Of a stretch of 64,000 nucleotides of DNA, positions 8,601 to 16,500 are shown piece by piece (position 1 is the first letter of the stretch; each line of letters starts with the position of its first letter). The DNA is from Burkholderia sp. 8Y (GTDB lineage Bacteria; Pseudomonadota; Gammaproteobacteria; Burkholderiales; Burkholderiaceae). Where the stretch lies: NCBI RefSeq assembly GCF_902506145.1, contig NZ_LR733520.1, forward strand, positions 838,639 through 902,638, written 5' to 3'. Below the pieces are notes generated by a model that made no database searches, was not told the origin of the DNA, and saw only the letters and a list, made by a program, of their open reading frames with translations. The translations under genes and the position numbers were made by a program.

Positions 8601-10867
8601 AGAAGTCGAACAAGCAGCTTGCCGACGCGTGCCGCGCGAATTTCCTCTCGCACGTGCGGTTGCGCGAATGGCGCGACGTGCATTCGCAACTGCTGACCGT
8701 CGTGCGCGAGCACGGCTGGCGCCTGAACGAGTCGGATGCGACCTTCGAGCAGGTGCATCTGTCGCTGCTGACGGGCTTGCTCGGCAATATCGGCGTGAAA
8801 GCCGACGACGAACCGCACTATCTCGGCGCGCGCGGCATCAAGTTCCATTTGTGGCCGGGTTCGGCGCTGCTGAAGAAAGCAGGGCGTTGGATCATGGCCG
8901 GCGAACTCGTCGAAACGAGCCGGCTGTATGCGCGGACCATCGCCAGGATCGAACCGGAATGGCTCGAAACGGTCGGCGCGCATTTGCTGAAGACATCGCT
9001 CTCGGACGCGCATTGGGAAAAGAAAGCGGCGCAGGTCGTCGCATTCGAGCGCGCGACGCTCTACGGCCTCACGGTCTACGCGCGGCGGCGCGTGAGCTTC
9101 GGCCAGCAGGACCGGAAATATGCGCGCGAGCTTTTTATTCGCGGCGCGCTCGTCGAAGGGGAACTCGACACCCGCCTGCCGTTTTTCGCGCATAACCGCA
9201 AGCTCGTCGCGGATATCGAGCAACTGGAGCACAAGTCGCGCCGCCAGGACGTGCTGGTGGACGACGAACTGATCTACGCGTTCTACGACTCGCTCGTGCC
9301 CGAAGGCATCTGGACGGGCGCGGCGTTCGAGCGGTGGTATCGCGACGAACAGAAGAAGGAGGGCAGGCAGCAACTGCTTTTCCTGTCGCGCGACGACCTC
9401 ATGCGCCATGAAGCCGCCGGCGTCACGACCGACCTGTTCCCTAAGCGCATGACGATGTCGGGCATCGAAATGACGCTGTCGTATCACTTCGAGCCGGGCG
9501 CGCCGCGCGACGGCGTGACGCTCACGGTGCCGCTCTACGGGCTGAATCAGATCGACGCGCGCCGCGTGGATTGGCTCGTGCCGGGCATGATCAAGGAAAA
9601 GACGCAACTGCTTCTGAAATCGCTGCCGCAGAAGCTGCGACGCCATGTCGTGCCGCTGCCGGAGTACGCCGCCGCGTTCGCCGAGCGTCACGCGGGGCCG
9701 AAGTTCGGCGCGCTCGCGCTCGTCGACGCGCTCATCGCGGATATTCGCGAGCAAACGCAGGTCGCCGTGAAAAACGCGGATTTCAAGCTCGAAACGCTGC
9801 CCGCGCACCTGTTCATGAACTTCAAGGTGATCGACGAGCACGGCCGGCAGCTCGCGATGGGCCGCAATCTCGCGCAACTGCGCGCGGAACTGGGCGGACA
9901 GGCGCAGCAGCACTTTCAGAAGCTCACGGCGGAAGCGGCGAGCGTCGCGCTCGACGCGCTCTCGGGAGATTCGAACGTACCGGCCGCTCAAGCCGCTCCC
10001 GCCGAAAGCACGGCGCTCTACGAAAACCTGACGACGTGGAACTTCGGCAAGCTGCCCGAGCTGCTCGAAATCCGCCGGCGCGGGCAGACGCTTTTCGGCT
10101 ATCCGGCGCTCGTGGATCGCATCACGCACTGCGACGTCGAGGTCTTCGATTCGCCGGAGGAAGCGGCGCGCATCCATCGCGCGGGCTTGCGGCGGCTATT
10201 CGCGCTGCAGTTGCGCGAGCCGATCCGCTATCTGGAAAAGAACCTGCCGGGGCTGCGCGAAATGTCGATGCAGTACATGGCGCTCGGCACCGCCGATGAA
10301 TTGCGGGATCAGATCGTCGAGACGGCGCTCGACCGCGCGTGCCTGCAAGACCCGCTGCCCGACGACGACGCCAGCTTTCACGCGCGCCGCGACGCCGCGA
10401 AAGGGCGCCTCACGCTGCTGGCGAACGAAATCGCGCGCCTCGCCGGGACGATTCTCGCGGAATACGGCGCGCTGACGAAAAAGCTCGCGCAGGCCAAGCC
10501 GTTTCCCGCCGCGTACGCCGACATGCAGGCGCAGTTGAGCGGACTGATCGGCAAACGCTTCGTGATCGATACGCCGTACGGGCAGCTTGCGCATTTCCCG
10601 CGCTATCTGAAGGGCATCGCGCTGCGCATCGACAAGCTGAAGGCCGATGCCGCCCGCGATGCGCGACTGTCAGCGGAATTGCAGCCGCTCGCGCAGCAGT
10701 ATCAGCGGACGTTGTCGCAGCGCGGCGGCGTCGCGGATGCGCGGCTCGCGGAATATCGCTGGCTGCTGGAAGAGCTGCGCGTGTCGCTGTTCGCGCAGGA
10801 ATTGCGCACGCCGATGCCGATATCGGTGAAGCGCCTTCACAAGGTCTGGGAATCGATGCAGCGATGA
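5660..10867 (+). CDS. hrpA: ATP-dependent DEAH-box RNA helicase HrpA with long N-terminal extension
   Basis: A 1735-residue protein, about 430 longer than E. coli HrpA. Residues 1-50 include QEQLKKLRENLLRHAR, seen at the start of burkholderial HrpA. Residues 50-460 are low-complexity, rich in Ala, Arg, Asp, Thr and His, with four 51-residue repeats at 227-430. The helicase core starts near PITFPEALPVSGRRDEI, with Walker A GETGSGKTTQ (about 490-500), DEAH at 592-595 and SAT soon after. HA2, OB-like and DUF3418 regions follow. HrpA acts on stalled ribosomes and mRNA in E. coli. The extension looks disordered and basic, perhaps aiding RNA binding; that is inference. Confidence 0.95.
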   Translation: MPNVSRRPVQPGQPQSADKTLDTQEQLKKLRENLLRHARQGEAPGETGGLSKKELAARRFAGAEASAGEAKQTQPSRDAGQGRAPTSSGVPRTAQRDDASPRKQDAGGERGSGATAPHRAGRAAAGSRLEDAVKPGQSNLRGTGAAESHRAEHTASVPGAGNPATSSQLESRGLGAAKPHRADQSPAVRGAEGAAKPGQANQRQPGRENDDAASGRSRESASESSRGQASAAARVDGGASERDARRERADGRTHTTAAPHDNRTRTPNSAERSLTSGGQATAAPRVDGGASERDARRRQEHERTHTAAATRDDRTRTPNSAEKSLTSGGQATATPRVDGGASERDARRRQAHERTHTATATRDDRKTTPNPTHKPILSGGEATAAPHPDGGASRRDARRAKAHAPAHTAAATRDGRTDTQSPAQPATQTPTPAQHDAHRADARNDRNRHNPRRVTPNPIPPITFPEALPVSGRRDEIARAIQSNQVVIVSGETGSGKTTQLPKICLALGRGLGAGGAGLIGHTQPRRIAASATGRRIAEELGTPFGEVVGYKVRFTDNLAPGASVKLMTDGILLAETQTDPLLEAYDTIIIDEAHERSLNIDFLLGYLKEILPKRPDLKLIVTSATIDAARFARHFGSEEKPAPVIEVSGRLYPVEVRYRPIEEESEAIKNAQGTLPKRNDRKTDRDLMEGIVDAVDELCREGPGDVLVFLPGEREIRDAAEALRKHHPPHTEILPLFARLSAAEQERVFRPSNARRIVLATNVAETSLTVPGIRYVVDTGMARVKRYSYRNKVEQLQIEPVSQAAANQRAGRCGRVADGVCIRLYDQADFESRPRFTDPEILRSSLAAVILRMKSLHLTEIETFPFIEPPPGRAIADGYQLLNELGAVDDDNALTSLGRELARLPLDPRVGRMILAARDHHALTEVLVIASALSVQDPRDRPIEAQEQADEKHRQFVDERSEFLQWTRIWKWFEDAVAHKKSNKQLADACRANFLSHVRLREWRDVHSQLLTVVREHGWRLNESDATFEQVHLSLLTGLLGNIGVKADDEPHYLGARGIKFHLWPGSALLKKAGRWIMAGELVETSRLYARTIARIEPEWLETVGAHLLKTSLSDAHWEKKAAQVVAFERATLYGLTVYARRRVSFGQQDRKYARELFIRGALVEGELDTRLPFFAHNRKLVADIEQLEHKSRRQDVLVDDELIYAFYDSLVPEGIWTGAAFERWYRDEQKKEGRQQLLFLSRDDLMRHEAAGVTTDLFPKRMTMSGIEMTLSYHFEPGAPRDGVTLTVPLYGLNQIDARRVDWLVPGMIKEKTQLLLKSLPQKLRRHVVPLPEYAAAFAERHAGPKFGALALVDALIADIREQTQVAVKNADFKLETLPAHLFMNFKVIDEHGRQLAMGRNLAQLRAELGGQAQQHFQKLTAEAASVALDALSGDSNVPAAQAAPAESTALYENLTTWNFGKLPELLEIRRRGQTLFGYPALVDRITHCDVEVFDSPEEAARIHRAGLRRLFALQLREPIRYLEKNLPGLREMSMQYMALGTADELRDQIVETALDRACLQDPLPDDDASFHARRDAAKGRLTLLANEIARLAGTILAEYGALTKKLAQAKPFPAAYADMQAQLSGLIGKRFVIDTPYGQLAHFPRYLKGIALRIDKLKADAARDARLSAELQPLAQQYQRTLSQRGGVADARLAEYRWLLEELRVSLFAQELRTPMPISVKRLHKVWESMQR
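6338..6949 (+). repeat. Four tandem 153-bp repeats inside hrpA (51 codons each)
   Basis: Units begin at 6338, 6491, 6644 and 6797, all in frame. Each encodes a segment beginning GQA or GEA, followed by DGGAS-RDARR near position 10, HT near 28 and a TPN-like end. Units 1-3 keep DGGASERDARR exactly; unit 4 is the most diverged. Units 2 and 3 are the closest at DNA level, pointing to recent duplication within the array. Confidence 0.93.
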
Positions 10868-11034
10868 CGCGCGGCGCGTTCCGGCGTGAACGCGACCTAA
10901 CGCCGCGCAACGCAGTCCGAACAGGCGGCATTTCTTGCGCATACGCACCTTATTGCGCAAAAAGAGCCGCGCCGTCAACGCGTCGGAGCATGCAAACGTT
11001 CTACAATGACGCCTGCTTTCCGACGTGTACATTC

Positions 11035-12057
11035 ATGCTCCCCACATTCTTCTCCGGCCGCTTCCGCGCGGCCGCCGCCAGCGCCGCGCGCTTCGTGGTC
11101 CCCGCGGTCGCAGCATTCGCCGCCACCGCGGCATTCGCCAACAACGTCATCGTGCTCAATTCGGCTGAAGCCACGCTGAGCCTCATCGACGAAAACACGC
11201 ACCAGGTCGTCGGCACCGTGCCGACCGGCAAGGAGCCGCATCACCTGATGCCGACGCCCGACAATTCGTCGCTGATCGTCGCGAATTCGGTGTCGAACAA
11301 CCTCCTGTTCGTCGATCCGAAAACGGGCGCGGTGCAACGCTGGGTGCAGGACATCGAAGATCCGTATCAGATCGGTTTCTCGCCGGATCGCAAGTGGTTC
11401 GTCTCGACGGGCCTGCGCCTCGACCGCCTCGATATCTATCATTTCGACGGCAAGAATCTGACCCTCGCGAAGCGTCTGCCGCTTGCGACCATGCCGAGCC
11501 ACATCGCGTTTTCGAACGACAGCAAGACGGCGTTCATCTCGCTTCAGGTGTCGGGTGAGATCGCGGCCATCGACCTGGCGACGCAGACGGTCATGTGGAA
11601 GATGAAGGTCGGCAAGGTGCCGGCGGGCGTGTGGCTGACGCCGGGCGACAAGTTCCTGCTCGTCGGCATGACGGGCGCCGACTACGTGGCCGTGGTGGAC
11701 TGGCGCAACCAGAAGGTCGTGAAGACCATCCCGACGGGCAAGGGCGCGCACAACTTCCGCTCGCTGGCGGACGGCAAGCACGTGCTCGTGTCGAACCGGG
11801 TGGCGAACACCATCAGCATCATCGACGAAGACACGCTCACGAACGTCGGCGATATCACCGGCCTCTTGCCCGGACCGGACGACATGGAACTTTCCGCCGA
11901 TAAAAAGTATCTCTGGGTGACGTTCCGCTTTGCGAAGCATGTCGGCGTGATCGACCTTGCAAGCCGCAAGCTCATCCAGACCATCGCGGTGGGACGTTCG
12001 CCGCACGGCATCTTTTTCCTCGACCGCGCGCCGGTCACCGCGCCCAACGGCGCCTGA
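11035..12057 (+). CDS. Secreted YVTN-type beta-propeller protein
   Basis: A 340-residue exported protein. The signal peptide has a hydrophobic core ending ATAAFA, after which the mature protein begins NNVIVLNSAEATLSLIDENT. The rest is a series of about 40-residue blades of the YVTN/NHL-like family, for example VGTVPTGKEPHHLM, VANSVSNNLLFVD, VSNRVANTISIID and IAVGRSPHGIFF. Such propellers are interaction or scaffold modules, some linked to quinoprotein or surface-layer functions; the partner here is unknown. Start choice: the ATG at 11035 gives a compact signal peptide; an in-frame ATG at 10990 would add 15 residues. Confidence 0.8.
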   Translation: MLPTFFSGRFRAAAASAARFVVPAVAAFAATAAFANNVIVLNSAEATLSLIDENTHQVVGTVPTGKEPHHLMPTPDNSSLIVANSVSNNLLFVDPKTGAVQRWVQDIEDPYQIGFSPDRKWFVSTGLRLDRLDIYHFDGKNLTLAKRLPLATMPSHIAFSNDSKTAFISLQVSGEIAAIDLATQTVMWKMKVGKVPAGVWLTPGDKFLLVGMTGADYVAVVDWRNQKVVKTIPTGKGAHNFRSLADGKHVLVSNRVANTISIIDEDTLTNVGDITGLLPGPDDMELSADKKYLWVTFRFAKHVGVIDLASRKLIQTIAVGRSPHGIFFLDRAPVTAPNGA

Positions 12058-12169
12058 ACGCGGCGGCGAACGGTGAGAGAAGGGCGCTCGCGGGCGCCCT
12101 GTACTACGATTGAGTCACGGGCCGCTTTTGCCCGTTCCTCACCACCGGTTTCGAGTTCCACGGAGCACC

Positions 12170-13186
12170 ATGTTTCACGTCATTCTCTCGTCCCTCGACA
12201 GCTTCGTTTCTTCGGCGCAGACCGCGCTGTATGTGGACGTCGTGCAGCCGCTGCTGTTCAAGCTCGGCATGATGGATTACGACGAAGACACCTACGACGC
12301 GCTGTACTGGGTCATCGTCGGCGTGCTGGAAGTGATCGCGATGTACGCCATCCTGCGCCCGCTCGAAGCCTTGCACCCGGCCGAGAAATGGCAGGACCGC
12401 AAGGGCGTGCGCGTGGACGTGCTTTATACGTGGATCGCGAAACTGGGCATTCTCAACCTCTTCTTCTTTTTCACGTTCCAGCCGATCTTCGATTCCGTGC
12501 AAAGCTGGCTGCGCATTCATGGCGTGCCGACGCTGGAAATCGACAATCTGTGGCCCGGCGTGACCACGCAGCCGCTCGTCACGTTCGTCATTTATCTGGT
12601 TCTGCTCGACCTCGCCGGCTACTGGTATCACCGGCTGGAACACCGGTTCGGCATCTGGTGGGAATTGCACGCGGTTCACCACAGCCAGCAAAAAATGTCG
12701 CTCTGGTCCGACGACCGCAATCACCTGCTCGACGACATCCTGCAAGCGAGCTTCTTCGCCGTCGTGGCGCTCGTGATCGGCGTCGAGCCGTCGCAGTTCG
12801 TCGTGCTCGTCGCCATCACGAATCTGATGCAAAGCGTGCAGCACGCGAACATTCGCCTGCATTTCGGCTGGCTTGGCGATCGCGTGATTGTTAGTCCGGC
12901 GTTCCATCGGCGTCATCACGCCATCGGCTATGGCCACGAAGGCACGTCGTACGGCTGCAACTTCGGCGTGCTCTTTTCGTTCTGGGACATCCTGTTTCAC
13001 TCGGCATCGTTCGACCGCACCGTCGAACCGACCGGCATCCGCGATCAGCTCGGCACGGCGGGCGCGGCGCCCGTCAATTACGGCGACGGCTTTATCGAGC
13101 AGCACTGGCTCGCGTTCAGGCGGATCGGCGCGCGTCTCGCCGCGCGCCGCGCGGGGGCGTCTGGCAAGCGGTCAGCCGCGCTCTGA
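12170..13186 (+). CDS. Sterol desaturase / fatty acid hydroxylase family membrane protein
   Basis: A 338-residue integral membrane di-iron enzyme candidate. It has the eight-histidine pattern of the superfamily: HRLEH (about 153-157), HAVHH (about 166-170) and HRRHH (about 246-250), placed after and between hydrophobic helices. Family members hydroxylate or desaturate fatty acids, sterols or carotenoids using O2; the substrate here cannot be told. The ATG has GGAG five bases upstream, so the longer open frame beginning at 12110 is not favoured. The next gene follows after a terminator-like hairpin. Confidence 0.86.
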   Translation: MFHVILSSLDSFVSSAQTALYVDVVQPLLFKLGMMDYDEDTYDALYWVIVGVLEVIAMYAILRPLEALHPAEKWQDRKGVRVDVLYTWIAKLGILNLFFFFTFQPIFDSVQSWLRIHGVPTLEIDNLWPGVTTQPLVTFVIYLVLLDLAGYWYHRLEHRFGIWWELHAVHHSQQKMSLWSDDRNHLLDDILQASFFAVVALVIGVEPSQFVVLVAITNLMQSVQHANIRLHFGWLGDRVIVSPAFHRRHHAIGYGHEGTSYGCNFGVLFSFWDILFHSASFDRTVEPTGIRDQLGTAGAAPVNYGDGFIEQHWLAFRRIGARLAARRAGASGKRSAAL

Positions 13187-13222
13187 GCGTTCCGCGCGCT
13201 GATCTCACGCTTTCTGTGGCTG

Positions 13223-13250
13223 CCAGCGCGCGACACGCGCGCTGGTTTAT
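13223..13250 (+). terminator. Probable terminator after the hydroxylase-type gene
   Basis: Nine-base stem CCAGCGCGC / GCGCGCTGG with loop GACAC, followed by TTTAT. The T tract is short, so termination may be partial. Confidence 0.55.
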
Positions 13251-13283
13251 CCTGTCGCTTACCCTTCCAAAAACTATCTACGC

Positions 13284-14120
13284 ATGAATGACCTGCTGCG
13301 TTCGTTCGTGCGCGCGCTGGCGAACGTCTTCCATCCGCGCATGCTCTGGCTCACGCTGATGCCGTTCGCGGTCGCCACCGCCGTCTGGGGCGCGATCCTC
13401 TGGTTCTTCTGGCAGACGCTGACTGGCGCGGCCAACGGCTGGCTCGACGGCTGGGCGCTCACGTCCGCGATGTACCGCCTGTTCGACGCCGTCGGCTTCT
13501 CGTCGCTGCATGCGGTCATCGCGCCGTTTCTCGTCGTCATCGTGACGATTCCGCTGATCGTCGTGACGGTGCTGCTCCTGATCGCGACGCTTTCGATGCC
13601 GGGCGTCATCGCGCTCCTCACGCGCCGCCCGAAGGGCCACTACGCGACGCTCGAAGCGCGGCGCGGCGGCTCGTGGTACGGCAGTCTCGGCCATTCGGTC
13701 CTGACGACCATCGTGTGTCTCATTGCGCTCGTCGTGACCTTGCCGCTCTGGCTGATTCCGCCGTTCTTCGCATTGATTCCGCCGCTCCTGTGGGGCTGGC
13801 TCACTTATCGCGTGATGACCTACGACGCGCTCGCCGTTCACGCGAGCCCGGAGGAACGGCGCGCGATCGTGCGCGAATCGCGCTGGCCGTTGCTCGCCAT
13901 CGGCATCGTCAGCGGGCTTTTAAGTTCCGTTCCGACGCTGCTCTGGGCGTGGTCGGTCTGGCTGTTGCCGCTTTTTCCGGTGGTGGCCGCGGCGACCATC
14001 TGGGCGTACGCGTTCATCCTCGTGTTTTCGGCGCTGTGGTTCGCGCATTACTGCCTGCACGCGCTGGAGCGGCTGCGCGCGAACGAGCCGCGCTATCCGG
14101 CCATCACGGCGCAGTCCTGA
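13284..14120 (+). CDS. EI24 (CysZ-like) family membrane protein
   Basis: A 278-residue protein with about five or six long hydrophobic helices and the EI24/CysZ outline: an N-terminal FVRALANVFHPRMLWLTLMP segment, two strongly hydrophobic middle helices, then GWLTYRVMTYDALAVHAS and a C-terminal helix pair. CysZ proteins import sulfate, but this branch in Burkholderiales is not characterised, so transport is only a suggestion. It lies 32 bases before the molybdopterin-binding-domain gene on the same strand and may be co-transcribed with it and cutC. Confidence 0.8.
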   Translation: MNDLLRSFVRALANVFHPRMLWLTLMPFAVATAVWGAILWFFWQTLTGAANGWLDGWALTSAMYRLFDAVGFSSLHAVIAPFLVVIVTIPLIVVTVLLLIATLSMPGVIALLTRRPKGHYATLEARRGGSWYGSLGHSVLTTIVCLIALVVTLPLWLIPPFFALIPPLLWGWLTYRVMTYDALAVHASPEERRAIVRESRWPLLAIGIVSGLLSSVPTLLWAWSVWLLPLFPVVAAATIWAYAFILVFSALWFAHYCLHALERLRANEPRYPAITAQS

Positions 14121-14152
14121 ACGAGCGGTCAATCAGAAAGGAAGAGGCACTC

Positions 14153-14965
14153 ATGGGCATTGGCGTCATCATCATCGGCGACGAAATCCTGTCCGGGCGG
14201 CGCACGGACAAGCATCTGCCGAAAGTCATCGAACTGCTGGGCGCGCGCGGGCTGGCGCTGGACTGGGCCGAATACGTCGGCGACGATCCCGCGCGCATCA
14301 CCGCGACGCTCGCGCGCACGTTCGCATCGGGCGATATCGTGTTTTCGACGGGCGGCATCGGCGCGACGCCCGACGATCACACGCGCCAGTGCGCGGCCAA
14401 GGCGCTCGGCGTGCCGCTGGAATTGCAGCCGGAAGCGGCGGAGCTGATCCGCGCGCGCATCCGCGACATGGCGGGCGACACGCCTGCCGATCTCGACTCG
14501 CCGGAAAACCTGCATCGGCTGAACATGGGTATGTTTCCGAAGGGCGCCGAGATCATTCCGAATAGCTACAACAAGATTCCGGGCTTCTCGGTCGGCGATC
14601 ATCACTTCGTGCCGGGCTTTCCGGTCATGGCGTGGCCGATGATCGAATGGGTGCTCGACACGAAGTACGCGCATCTGCACCACGCGACGCCCTACGTCGA
14701 GCGTTCGTTGCTGGTCTTCGGCTTGCCGGAATCGCGCATCACACCGCTGATGGTCGCCATCGAGCGCGATTTCGCGGGCGTGCGCGCGTTCAGCCTGCCG
14801 AGCGTCGGCGATGCGGCGCGTGGCGCGCTCTACGCGCGCTCGCACATCGATCTGGGCGTGAAGGGCGACCCCGAGCGCGCGAACGCTGCGTTCGAGGCGC
14901 TGCGCGAGGGCGTGATCGCGCTGGGCGGCGAAGTGGTCGAAGTGCCGTCGGAGGAAGCGCCGTGA
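14153..14965 (+). CDS. CinA-N / MoCF-domain (molybdopterin-binding fold) protein
   Basis: A 270-residue protein whose first about 170 residues form the MoCF_biosynth fold: IGVIIIGDEILSGRRTDKH, then DIVFSTGGIGATPDDHT. This matches the N-terminal domain of CinA and of stand-alone competence/damage-inducible family proteins. The C-terminal deamidase domain of CinA is absent. The fold binds molybdopterin in MoaB/MogA, but CinA-type members act on nucleotides such as ADP-ribose, so the substrate is uncertain. The ATG is preceded by a GGAAGAGG stretch. Its stop overlaps the GTG of cutC. Confidence 0.85.
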   Translation: MGIGVIIIGDEILSGRRTDKHLPKVIELLGARGLALDWAEYVGDDPARITATLARTFASGDIVFSTGGIGATPDDHTRQCAAKALGVPLELQPEAAELIRARIRDMAGDTPADLDSPENLHRLNMGMFPKGAEIIPNSYNKIPGFSVGDHHFVPGFPVMAWPMIEWVLDTKYAHLHHATPYVERSLLVFGLPESRITPLMVAIERDFAGVRAFSLPSVGDAARGALYARSHIDLGVKGDPERANAAFEALREGVIALGGEVVEVPSEEAP

Positions 14966-15651
14966 TCCTGCTCGAAGTCATCGCGACGACAGTTGCCGAT
15001 GCGCGCGCCGCCGAGCGCGGCGGGGCGAACCGAATCGAGCTCGTCACGGCGATGGGCGAAGGCGGGCTGACGCCGAGCATCGGGCTGATCGAGGCGGTCG
15101 TGGGCGCCGTCGGCATACCGGTCAACGTGATCGTGCGGCCGCATAGCCGCTCGTTCGTCTACGATGCCGACGACTACGCCGTCATGCTGCGCGATGTGCG
15201 CGCGATCGCGAAGACGCGTGCGAACGCGATCGTCGTGGGGATGCTGCGTGATAACGGCGACATCGATACGGGAGGGCTGTCACGCGTGGTCGATGCCGCC
15301 GACGGTATGCCGCTCACGTTTCACCGCGCGTTCGACGGGGCGCGCGATTTGCCCGCCGCATTCGACACGCTGCTCGGCTTCGATGCCATCACGAATGTGC
15401 TGACGTCGGGCGGCGAGCAGTCGGTCTTGCAGGCCGAGAAGACGATCGCCTCGCTTGTCGCGCGTTCGACAGGCACGCGCTGCACGATACTCGCGGGCGC
15501 GGGCCTGACCGTGGAGGCTGTCGCGCCGTTTGTCCGTTCGACGGGCGTGCGCGCCGTGCATTTCGGCTCCGGCGTGCGAATCGGCGGCAAAGGGCTCGCG
15601 CCCGTGGACGAGGCCGCGGTCGCCCGTGTGCGGGCGTTGCTCGACGCTTAG
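14962..15651 (+). CDS. cutC: Copper homeostasis protein CutC
   Basis: A 229-residue TIM-barrel protein of the CutC family: ILLEVIATTVADARAAERGGANRIEL at the start (seen in two halves), NVIVRPHSRSFVYD, and LTFHRAFD in the middle. CutC has been linked to copper handling, though its molecular activity is unsettled. The GTG start overlaps the previous stop by four bases (GTGA), and GGAGGA lies seven to eight bases upstream within that gene, so translation is probably coupled. It ends 16 bases before the convergent rhodanese gene. Confidence 0.9.
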   Translation: MILLEVIATTVADARAAERGGANRIELVTAMGEGGLTPSIGLIEAVVGAVGIPVNVIVRPHSRSFVYDADDYAVMLRDVRAIAKTRANAIVVGMLRDNGDIDTGGLSRVVDAADGMPLTFHRAFDGARDLPAAFDTLLGFDAITNVLTSGGEQSVLQAEKTIASLVARSTGTRCTILAGAGLTVEAVAPFVRSTGVRAVHFGSGVRIGGKGLAPVDEAAVARVRALLDA

Positions 15652-15667
15652 CGCGCAACTAGCGCAC

Positions 15668-16132
15668 TCAAGCTCCGATCCACGGCAATCCGCGAAAGCA
15701 CCATCCCGACACCGTCTTGCGATGCCCTTGTCCGTCCTTGTCGCCTTCGAAGCCTTCCAGCAGGTCATAGGCTTTCGTGAATCCCTGGCCCTGCGCGGCG
15801 ACGGCGGCGAGCTTCGAGCGCGCCGCGCTTCGGCAGAGAAACAGGACCGGCGTATCGGGAGTGGCGACTTGTCTTAATTGTTCGATAAACTCAGCGTTCG
15901 GCACCGAACCCGGATAGCGGATCCATTCGATATGCGCGTACTGCTCGCCATTGATGGCGGGCCGGCCGACCCAATCGAGTTCGGCGCGGGTACGCACGTC
16001 GACGAGCCGGGCGCGCGGTTCGAGCTGCAGGAATTCGAACGCTTCGGCGGGCAGCAGCGCGCCCGCGTACGTGAGGCTGTTCTCGGCGGCGCGGCTCGCG
16101 GCCTTGCCGTACAGTTGGTCGAGCGTGCTCAT
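15668..16132 (-). CDS. Rhodanese-domain sulfurtransferase
   Basis: A 154-residue single rhodanese domain. ARLVDVRTRAELDWVG gives the first rhodanese signature, and the active-site loop is FLCRSAARS, with cysteine in the expected position. The C-terminal GWCFRGLPW is common in proteobacterial stand-alone rhodaneses. These transfer sulfane sulfur from donors such as thiosulfate to thiol acceptors; the partner is unknown. The chosen ATG at 16130-16132 begins the recognisable family N-terminus MSTLDQLYGKA and has GGAG ten bases upstream; the longer frame (225 residues) has an arginine-rich shadow-like extension. Confidence 0.88.
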   Translation of the reverse strand: MSTLDQLYGKAASRAAENSLTYAGALLPAEAFEFLQLEPRARLVDVRTRAELDWVGRPAINGEQYAHIEWIRYPGSVPNAEFIEQLRQVATPDTPVLFLCRSAARSKLAAVAAQGQGFTKAYDLLEGFEGDKDGQGHRKTVSGWCFRGLPWIGA

Positions 16133-16243
16133 GGCGGCGTGTCTCCGTGTTCTTGAAGAATTGATTTTAGCGTGGCGCCATGTGCGCGGCTTCGAAACGC
16201 GCCTTGTTGGTTTCCGCACTAACGGAGTGCAGATTCGCATGAC

Positions 16244-16260
16244 TGCACAAGCGCGGTGCG
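16244..16260 (+). promoter_or_regulatory. NtrC-type enhancer site 1 upstream of glnA
   Basis: TGCACAAGCGCGGTGCG fits the NtrC consensus TGCAC-N7-GTGCA in both conserved half sites except the last base. It lies about 180 bp upstream of the predicted start of transcription. Confidence 0.75.
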
Positions 16261-16284
16261 AATCAGCGACCGTGCTACGATGAA

Positions 16285-16301
16285 TGCACATTTTTGGTGC
16301 C
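16285..16301 (+). promoter_or_regulatory. NtrC-type enhancer site 2 upstream of glnA
   Basis: TGCACATTTTTGGTGCC is a second NtrC-like dyad. Its centre is 41 bp from that of site 1, close to four helical turns, so both dimers would face the same side of the DNA, as needed for cooperative NtrC oligomerisation. Confidence 0.75.
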
Positions 16302-16398
16302 GACACATATGCGGGCTTAGCGAGGCACAGCGGAGTGCGCCTCACGATGAAGCGAAAAAGCGCGCAAGATCAATCATTTACCGCGCAGATTATGCGCT

Positions 16399-16414
16399 TG
16401 GCACAGAAGCTGCT
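16399..16414 (+). promoter_or_regulatory. Sigma-54 (-24/-12) promoter of glnA
   Basis: TTGGCACAGAAGCTGC has the invariant GG and GC separated by exactly ten bases and a full TGGCAC -24 block. Transcription would start near 16425, about 75 bases before the glnA ATG. Together with the two upstream NtrC sites it predicts nitrogen-limitation control. Confidence 0.8.
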
Positions 16415-16500
16415 TTTTCCACCCTCGATTGAAACGGAACTGCAGAATTGGTCGAGGCGGCGGAGCGATTCGCCGACTTTTGTTAATCAGGAGATAGGTA

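Noticed and set aside
10934..10970. TTGCGCA repeats forming a hairpin after hrpA
   Set aside because: Followed by A residues on the coding strand, not T; not a convincing terminator on either strand.
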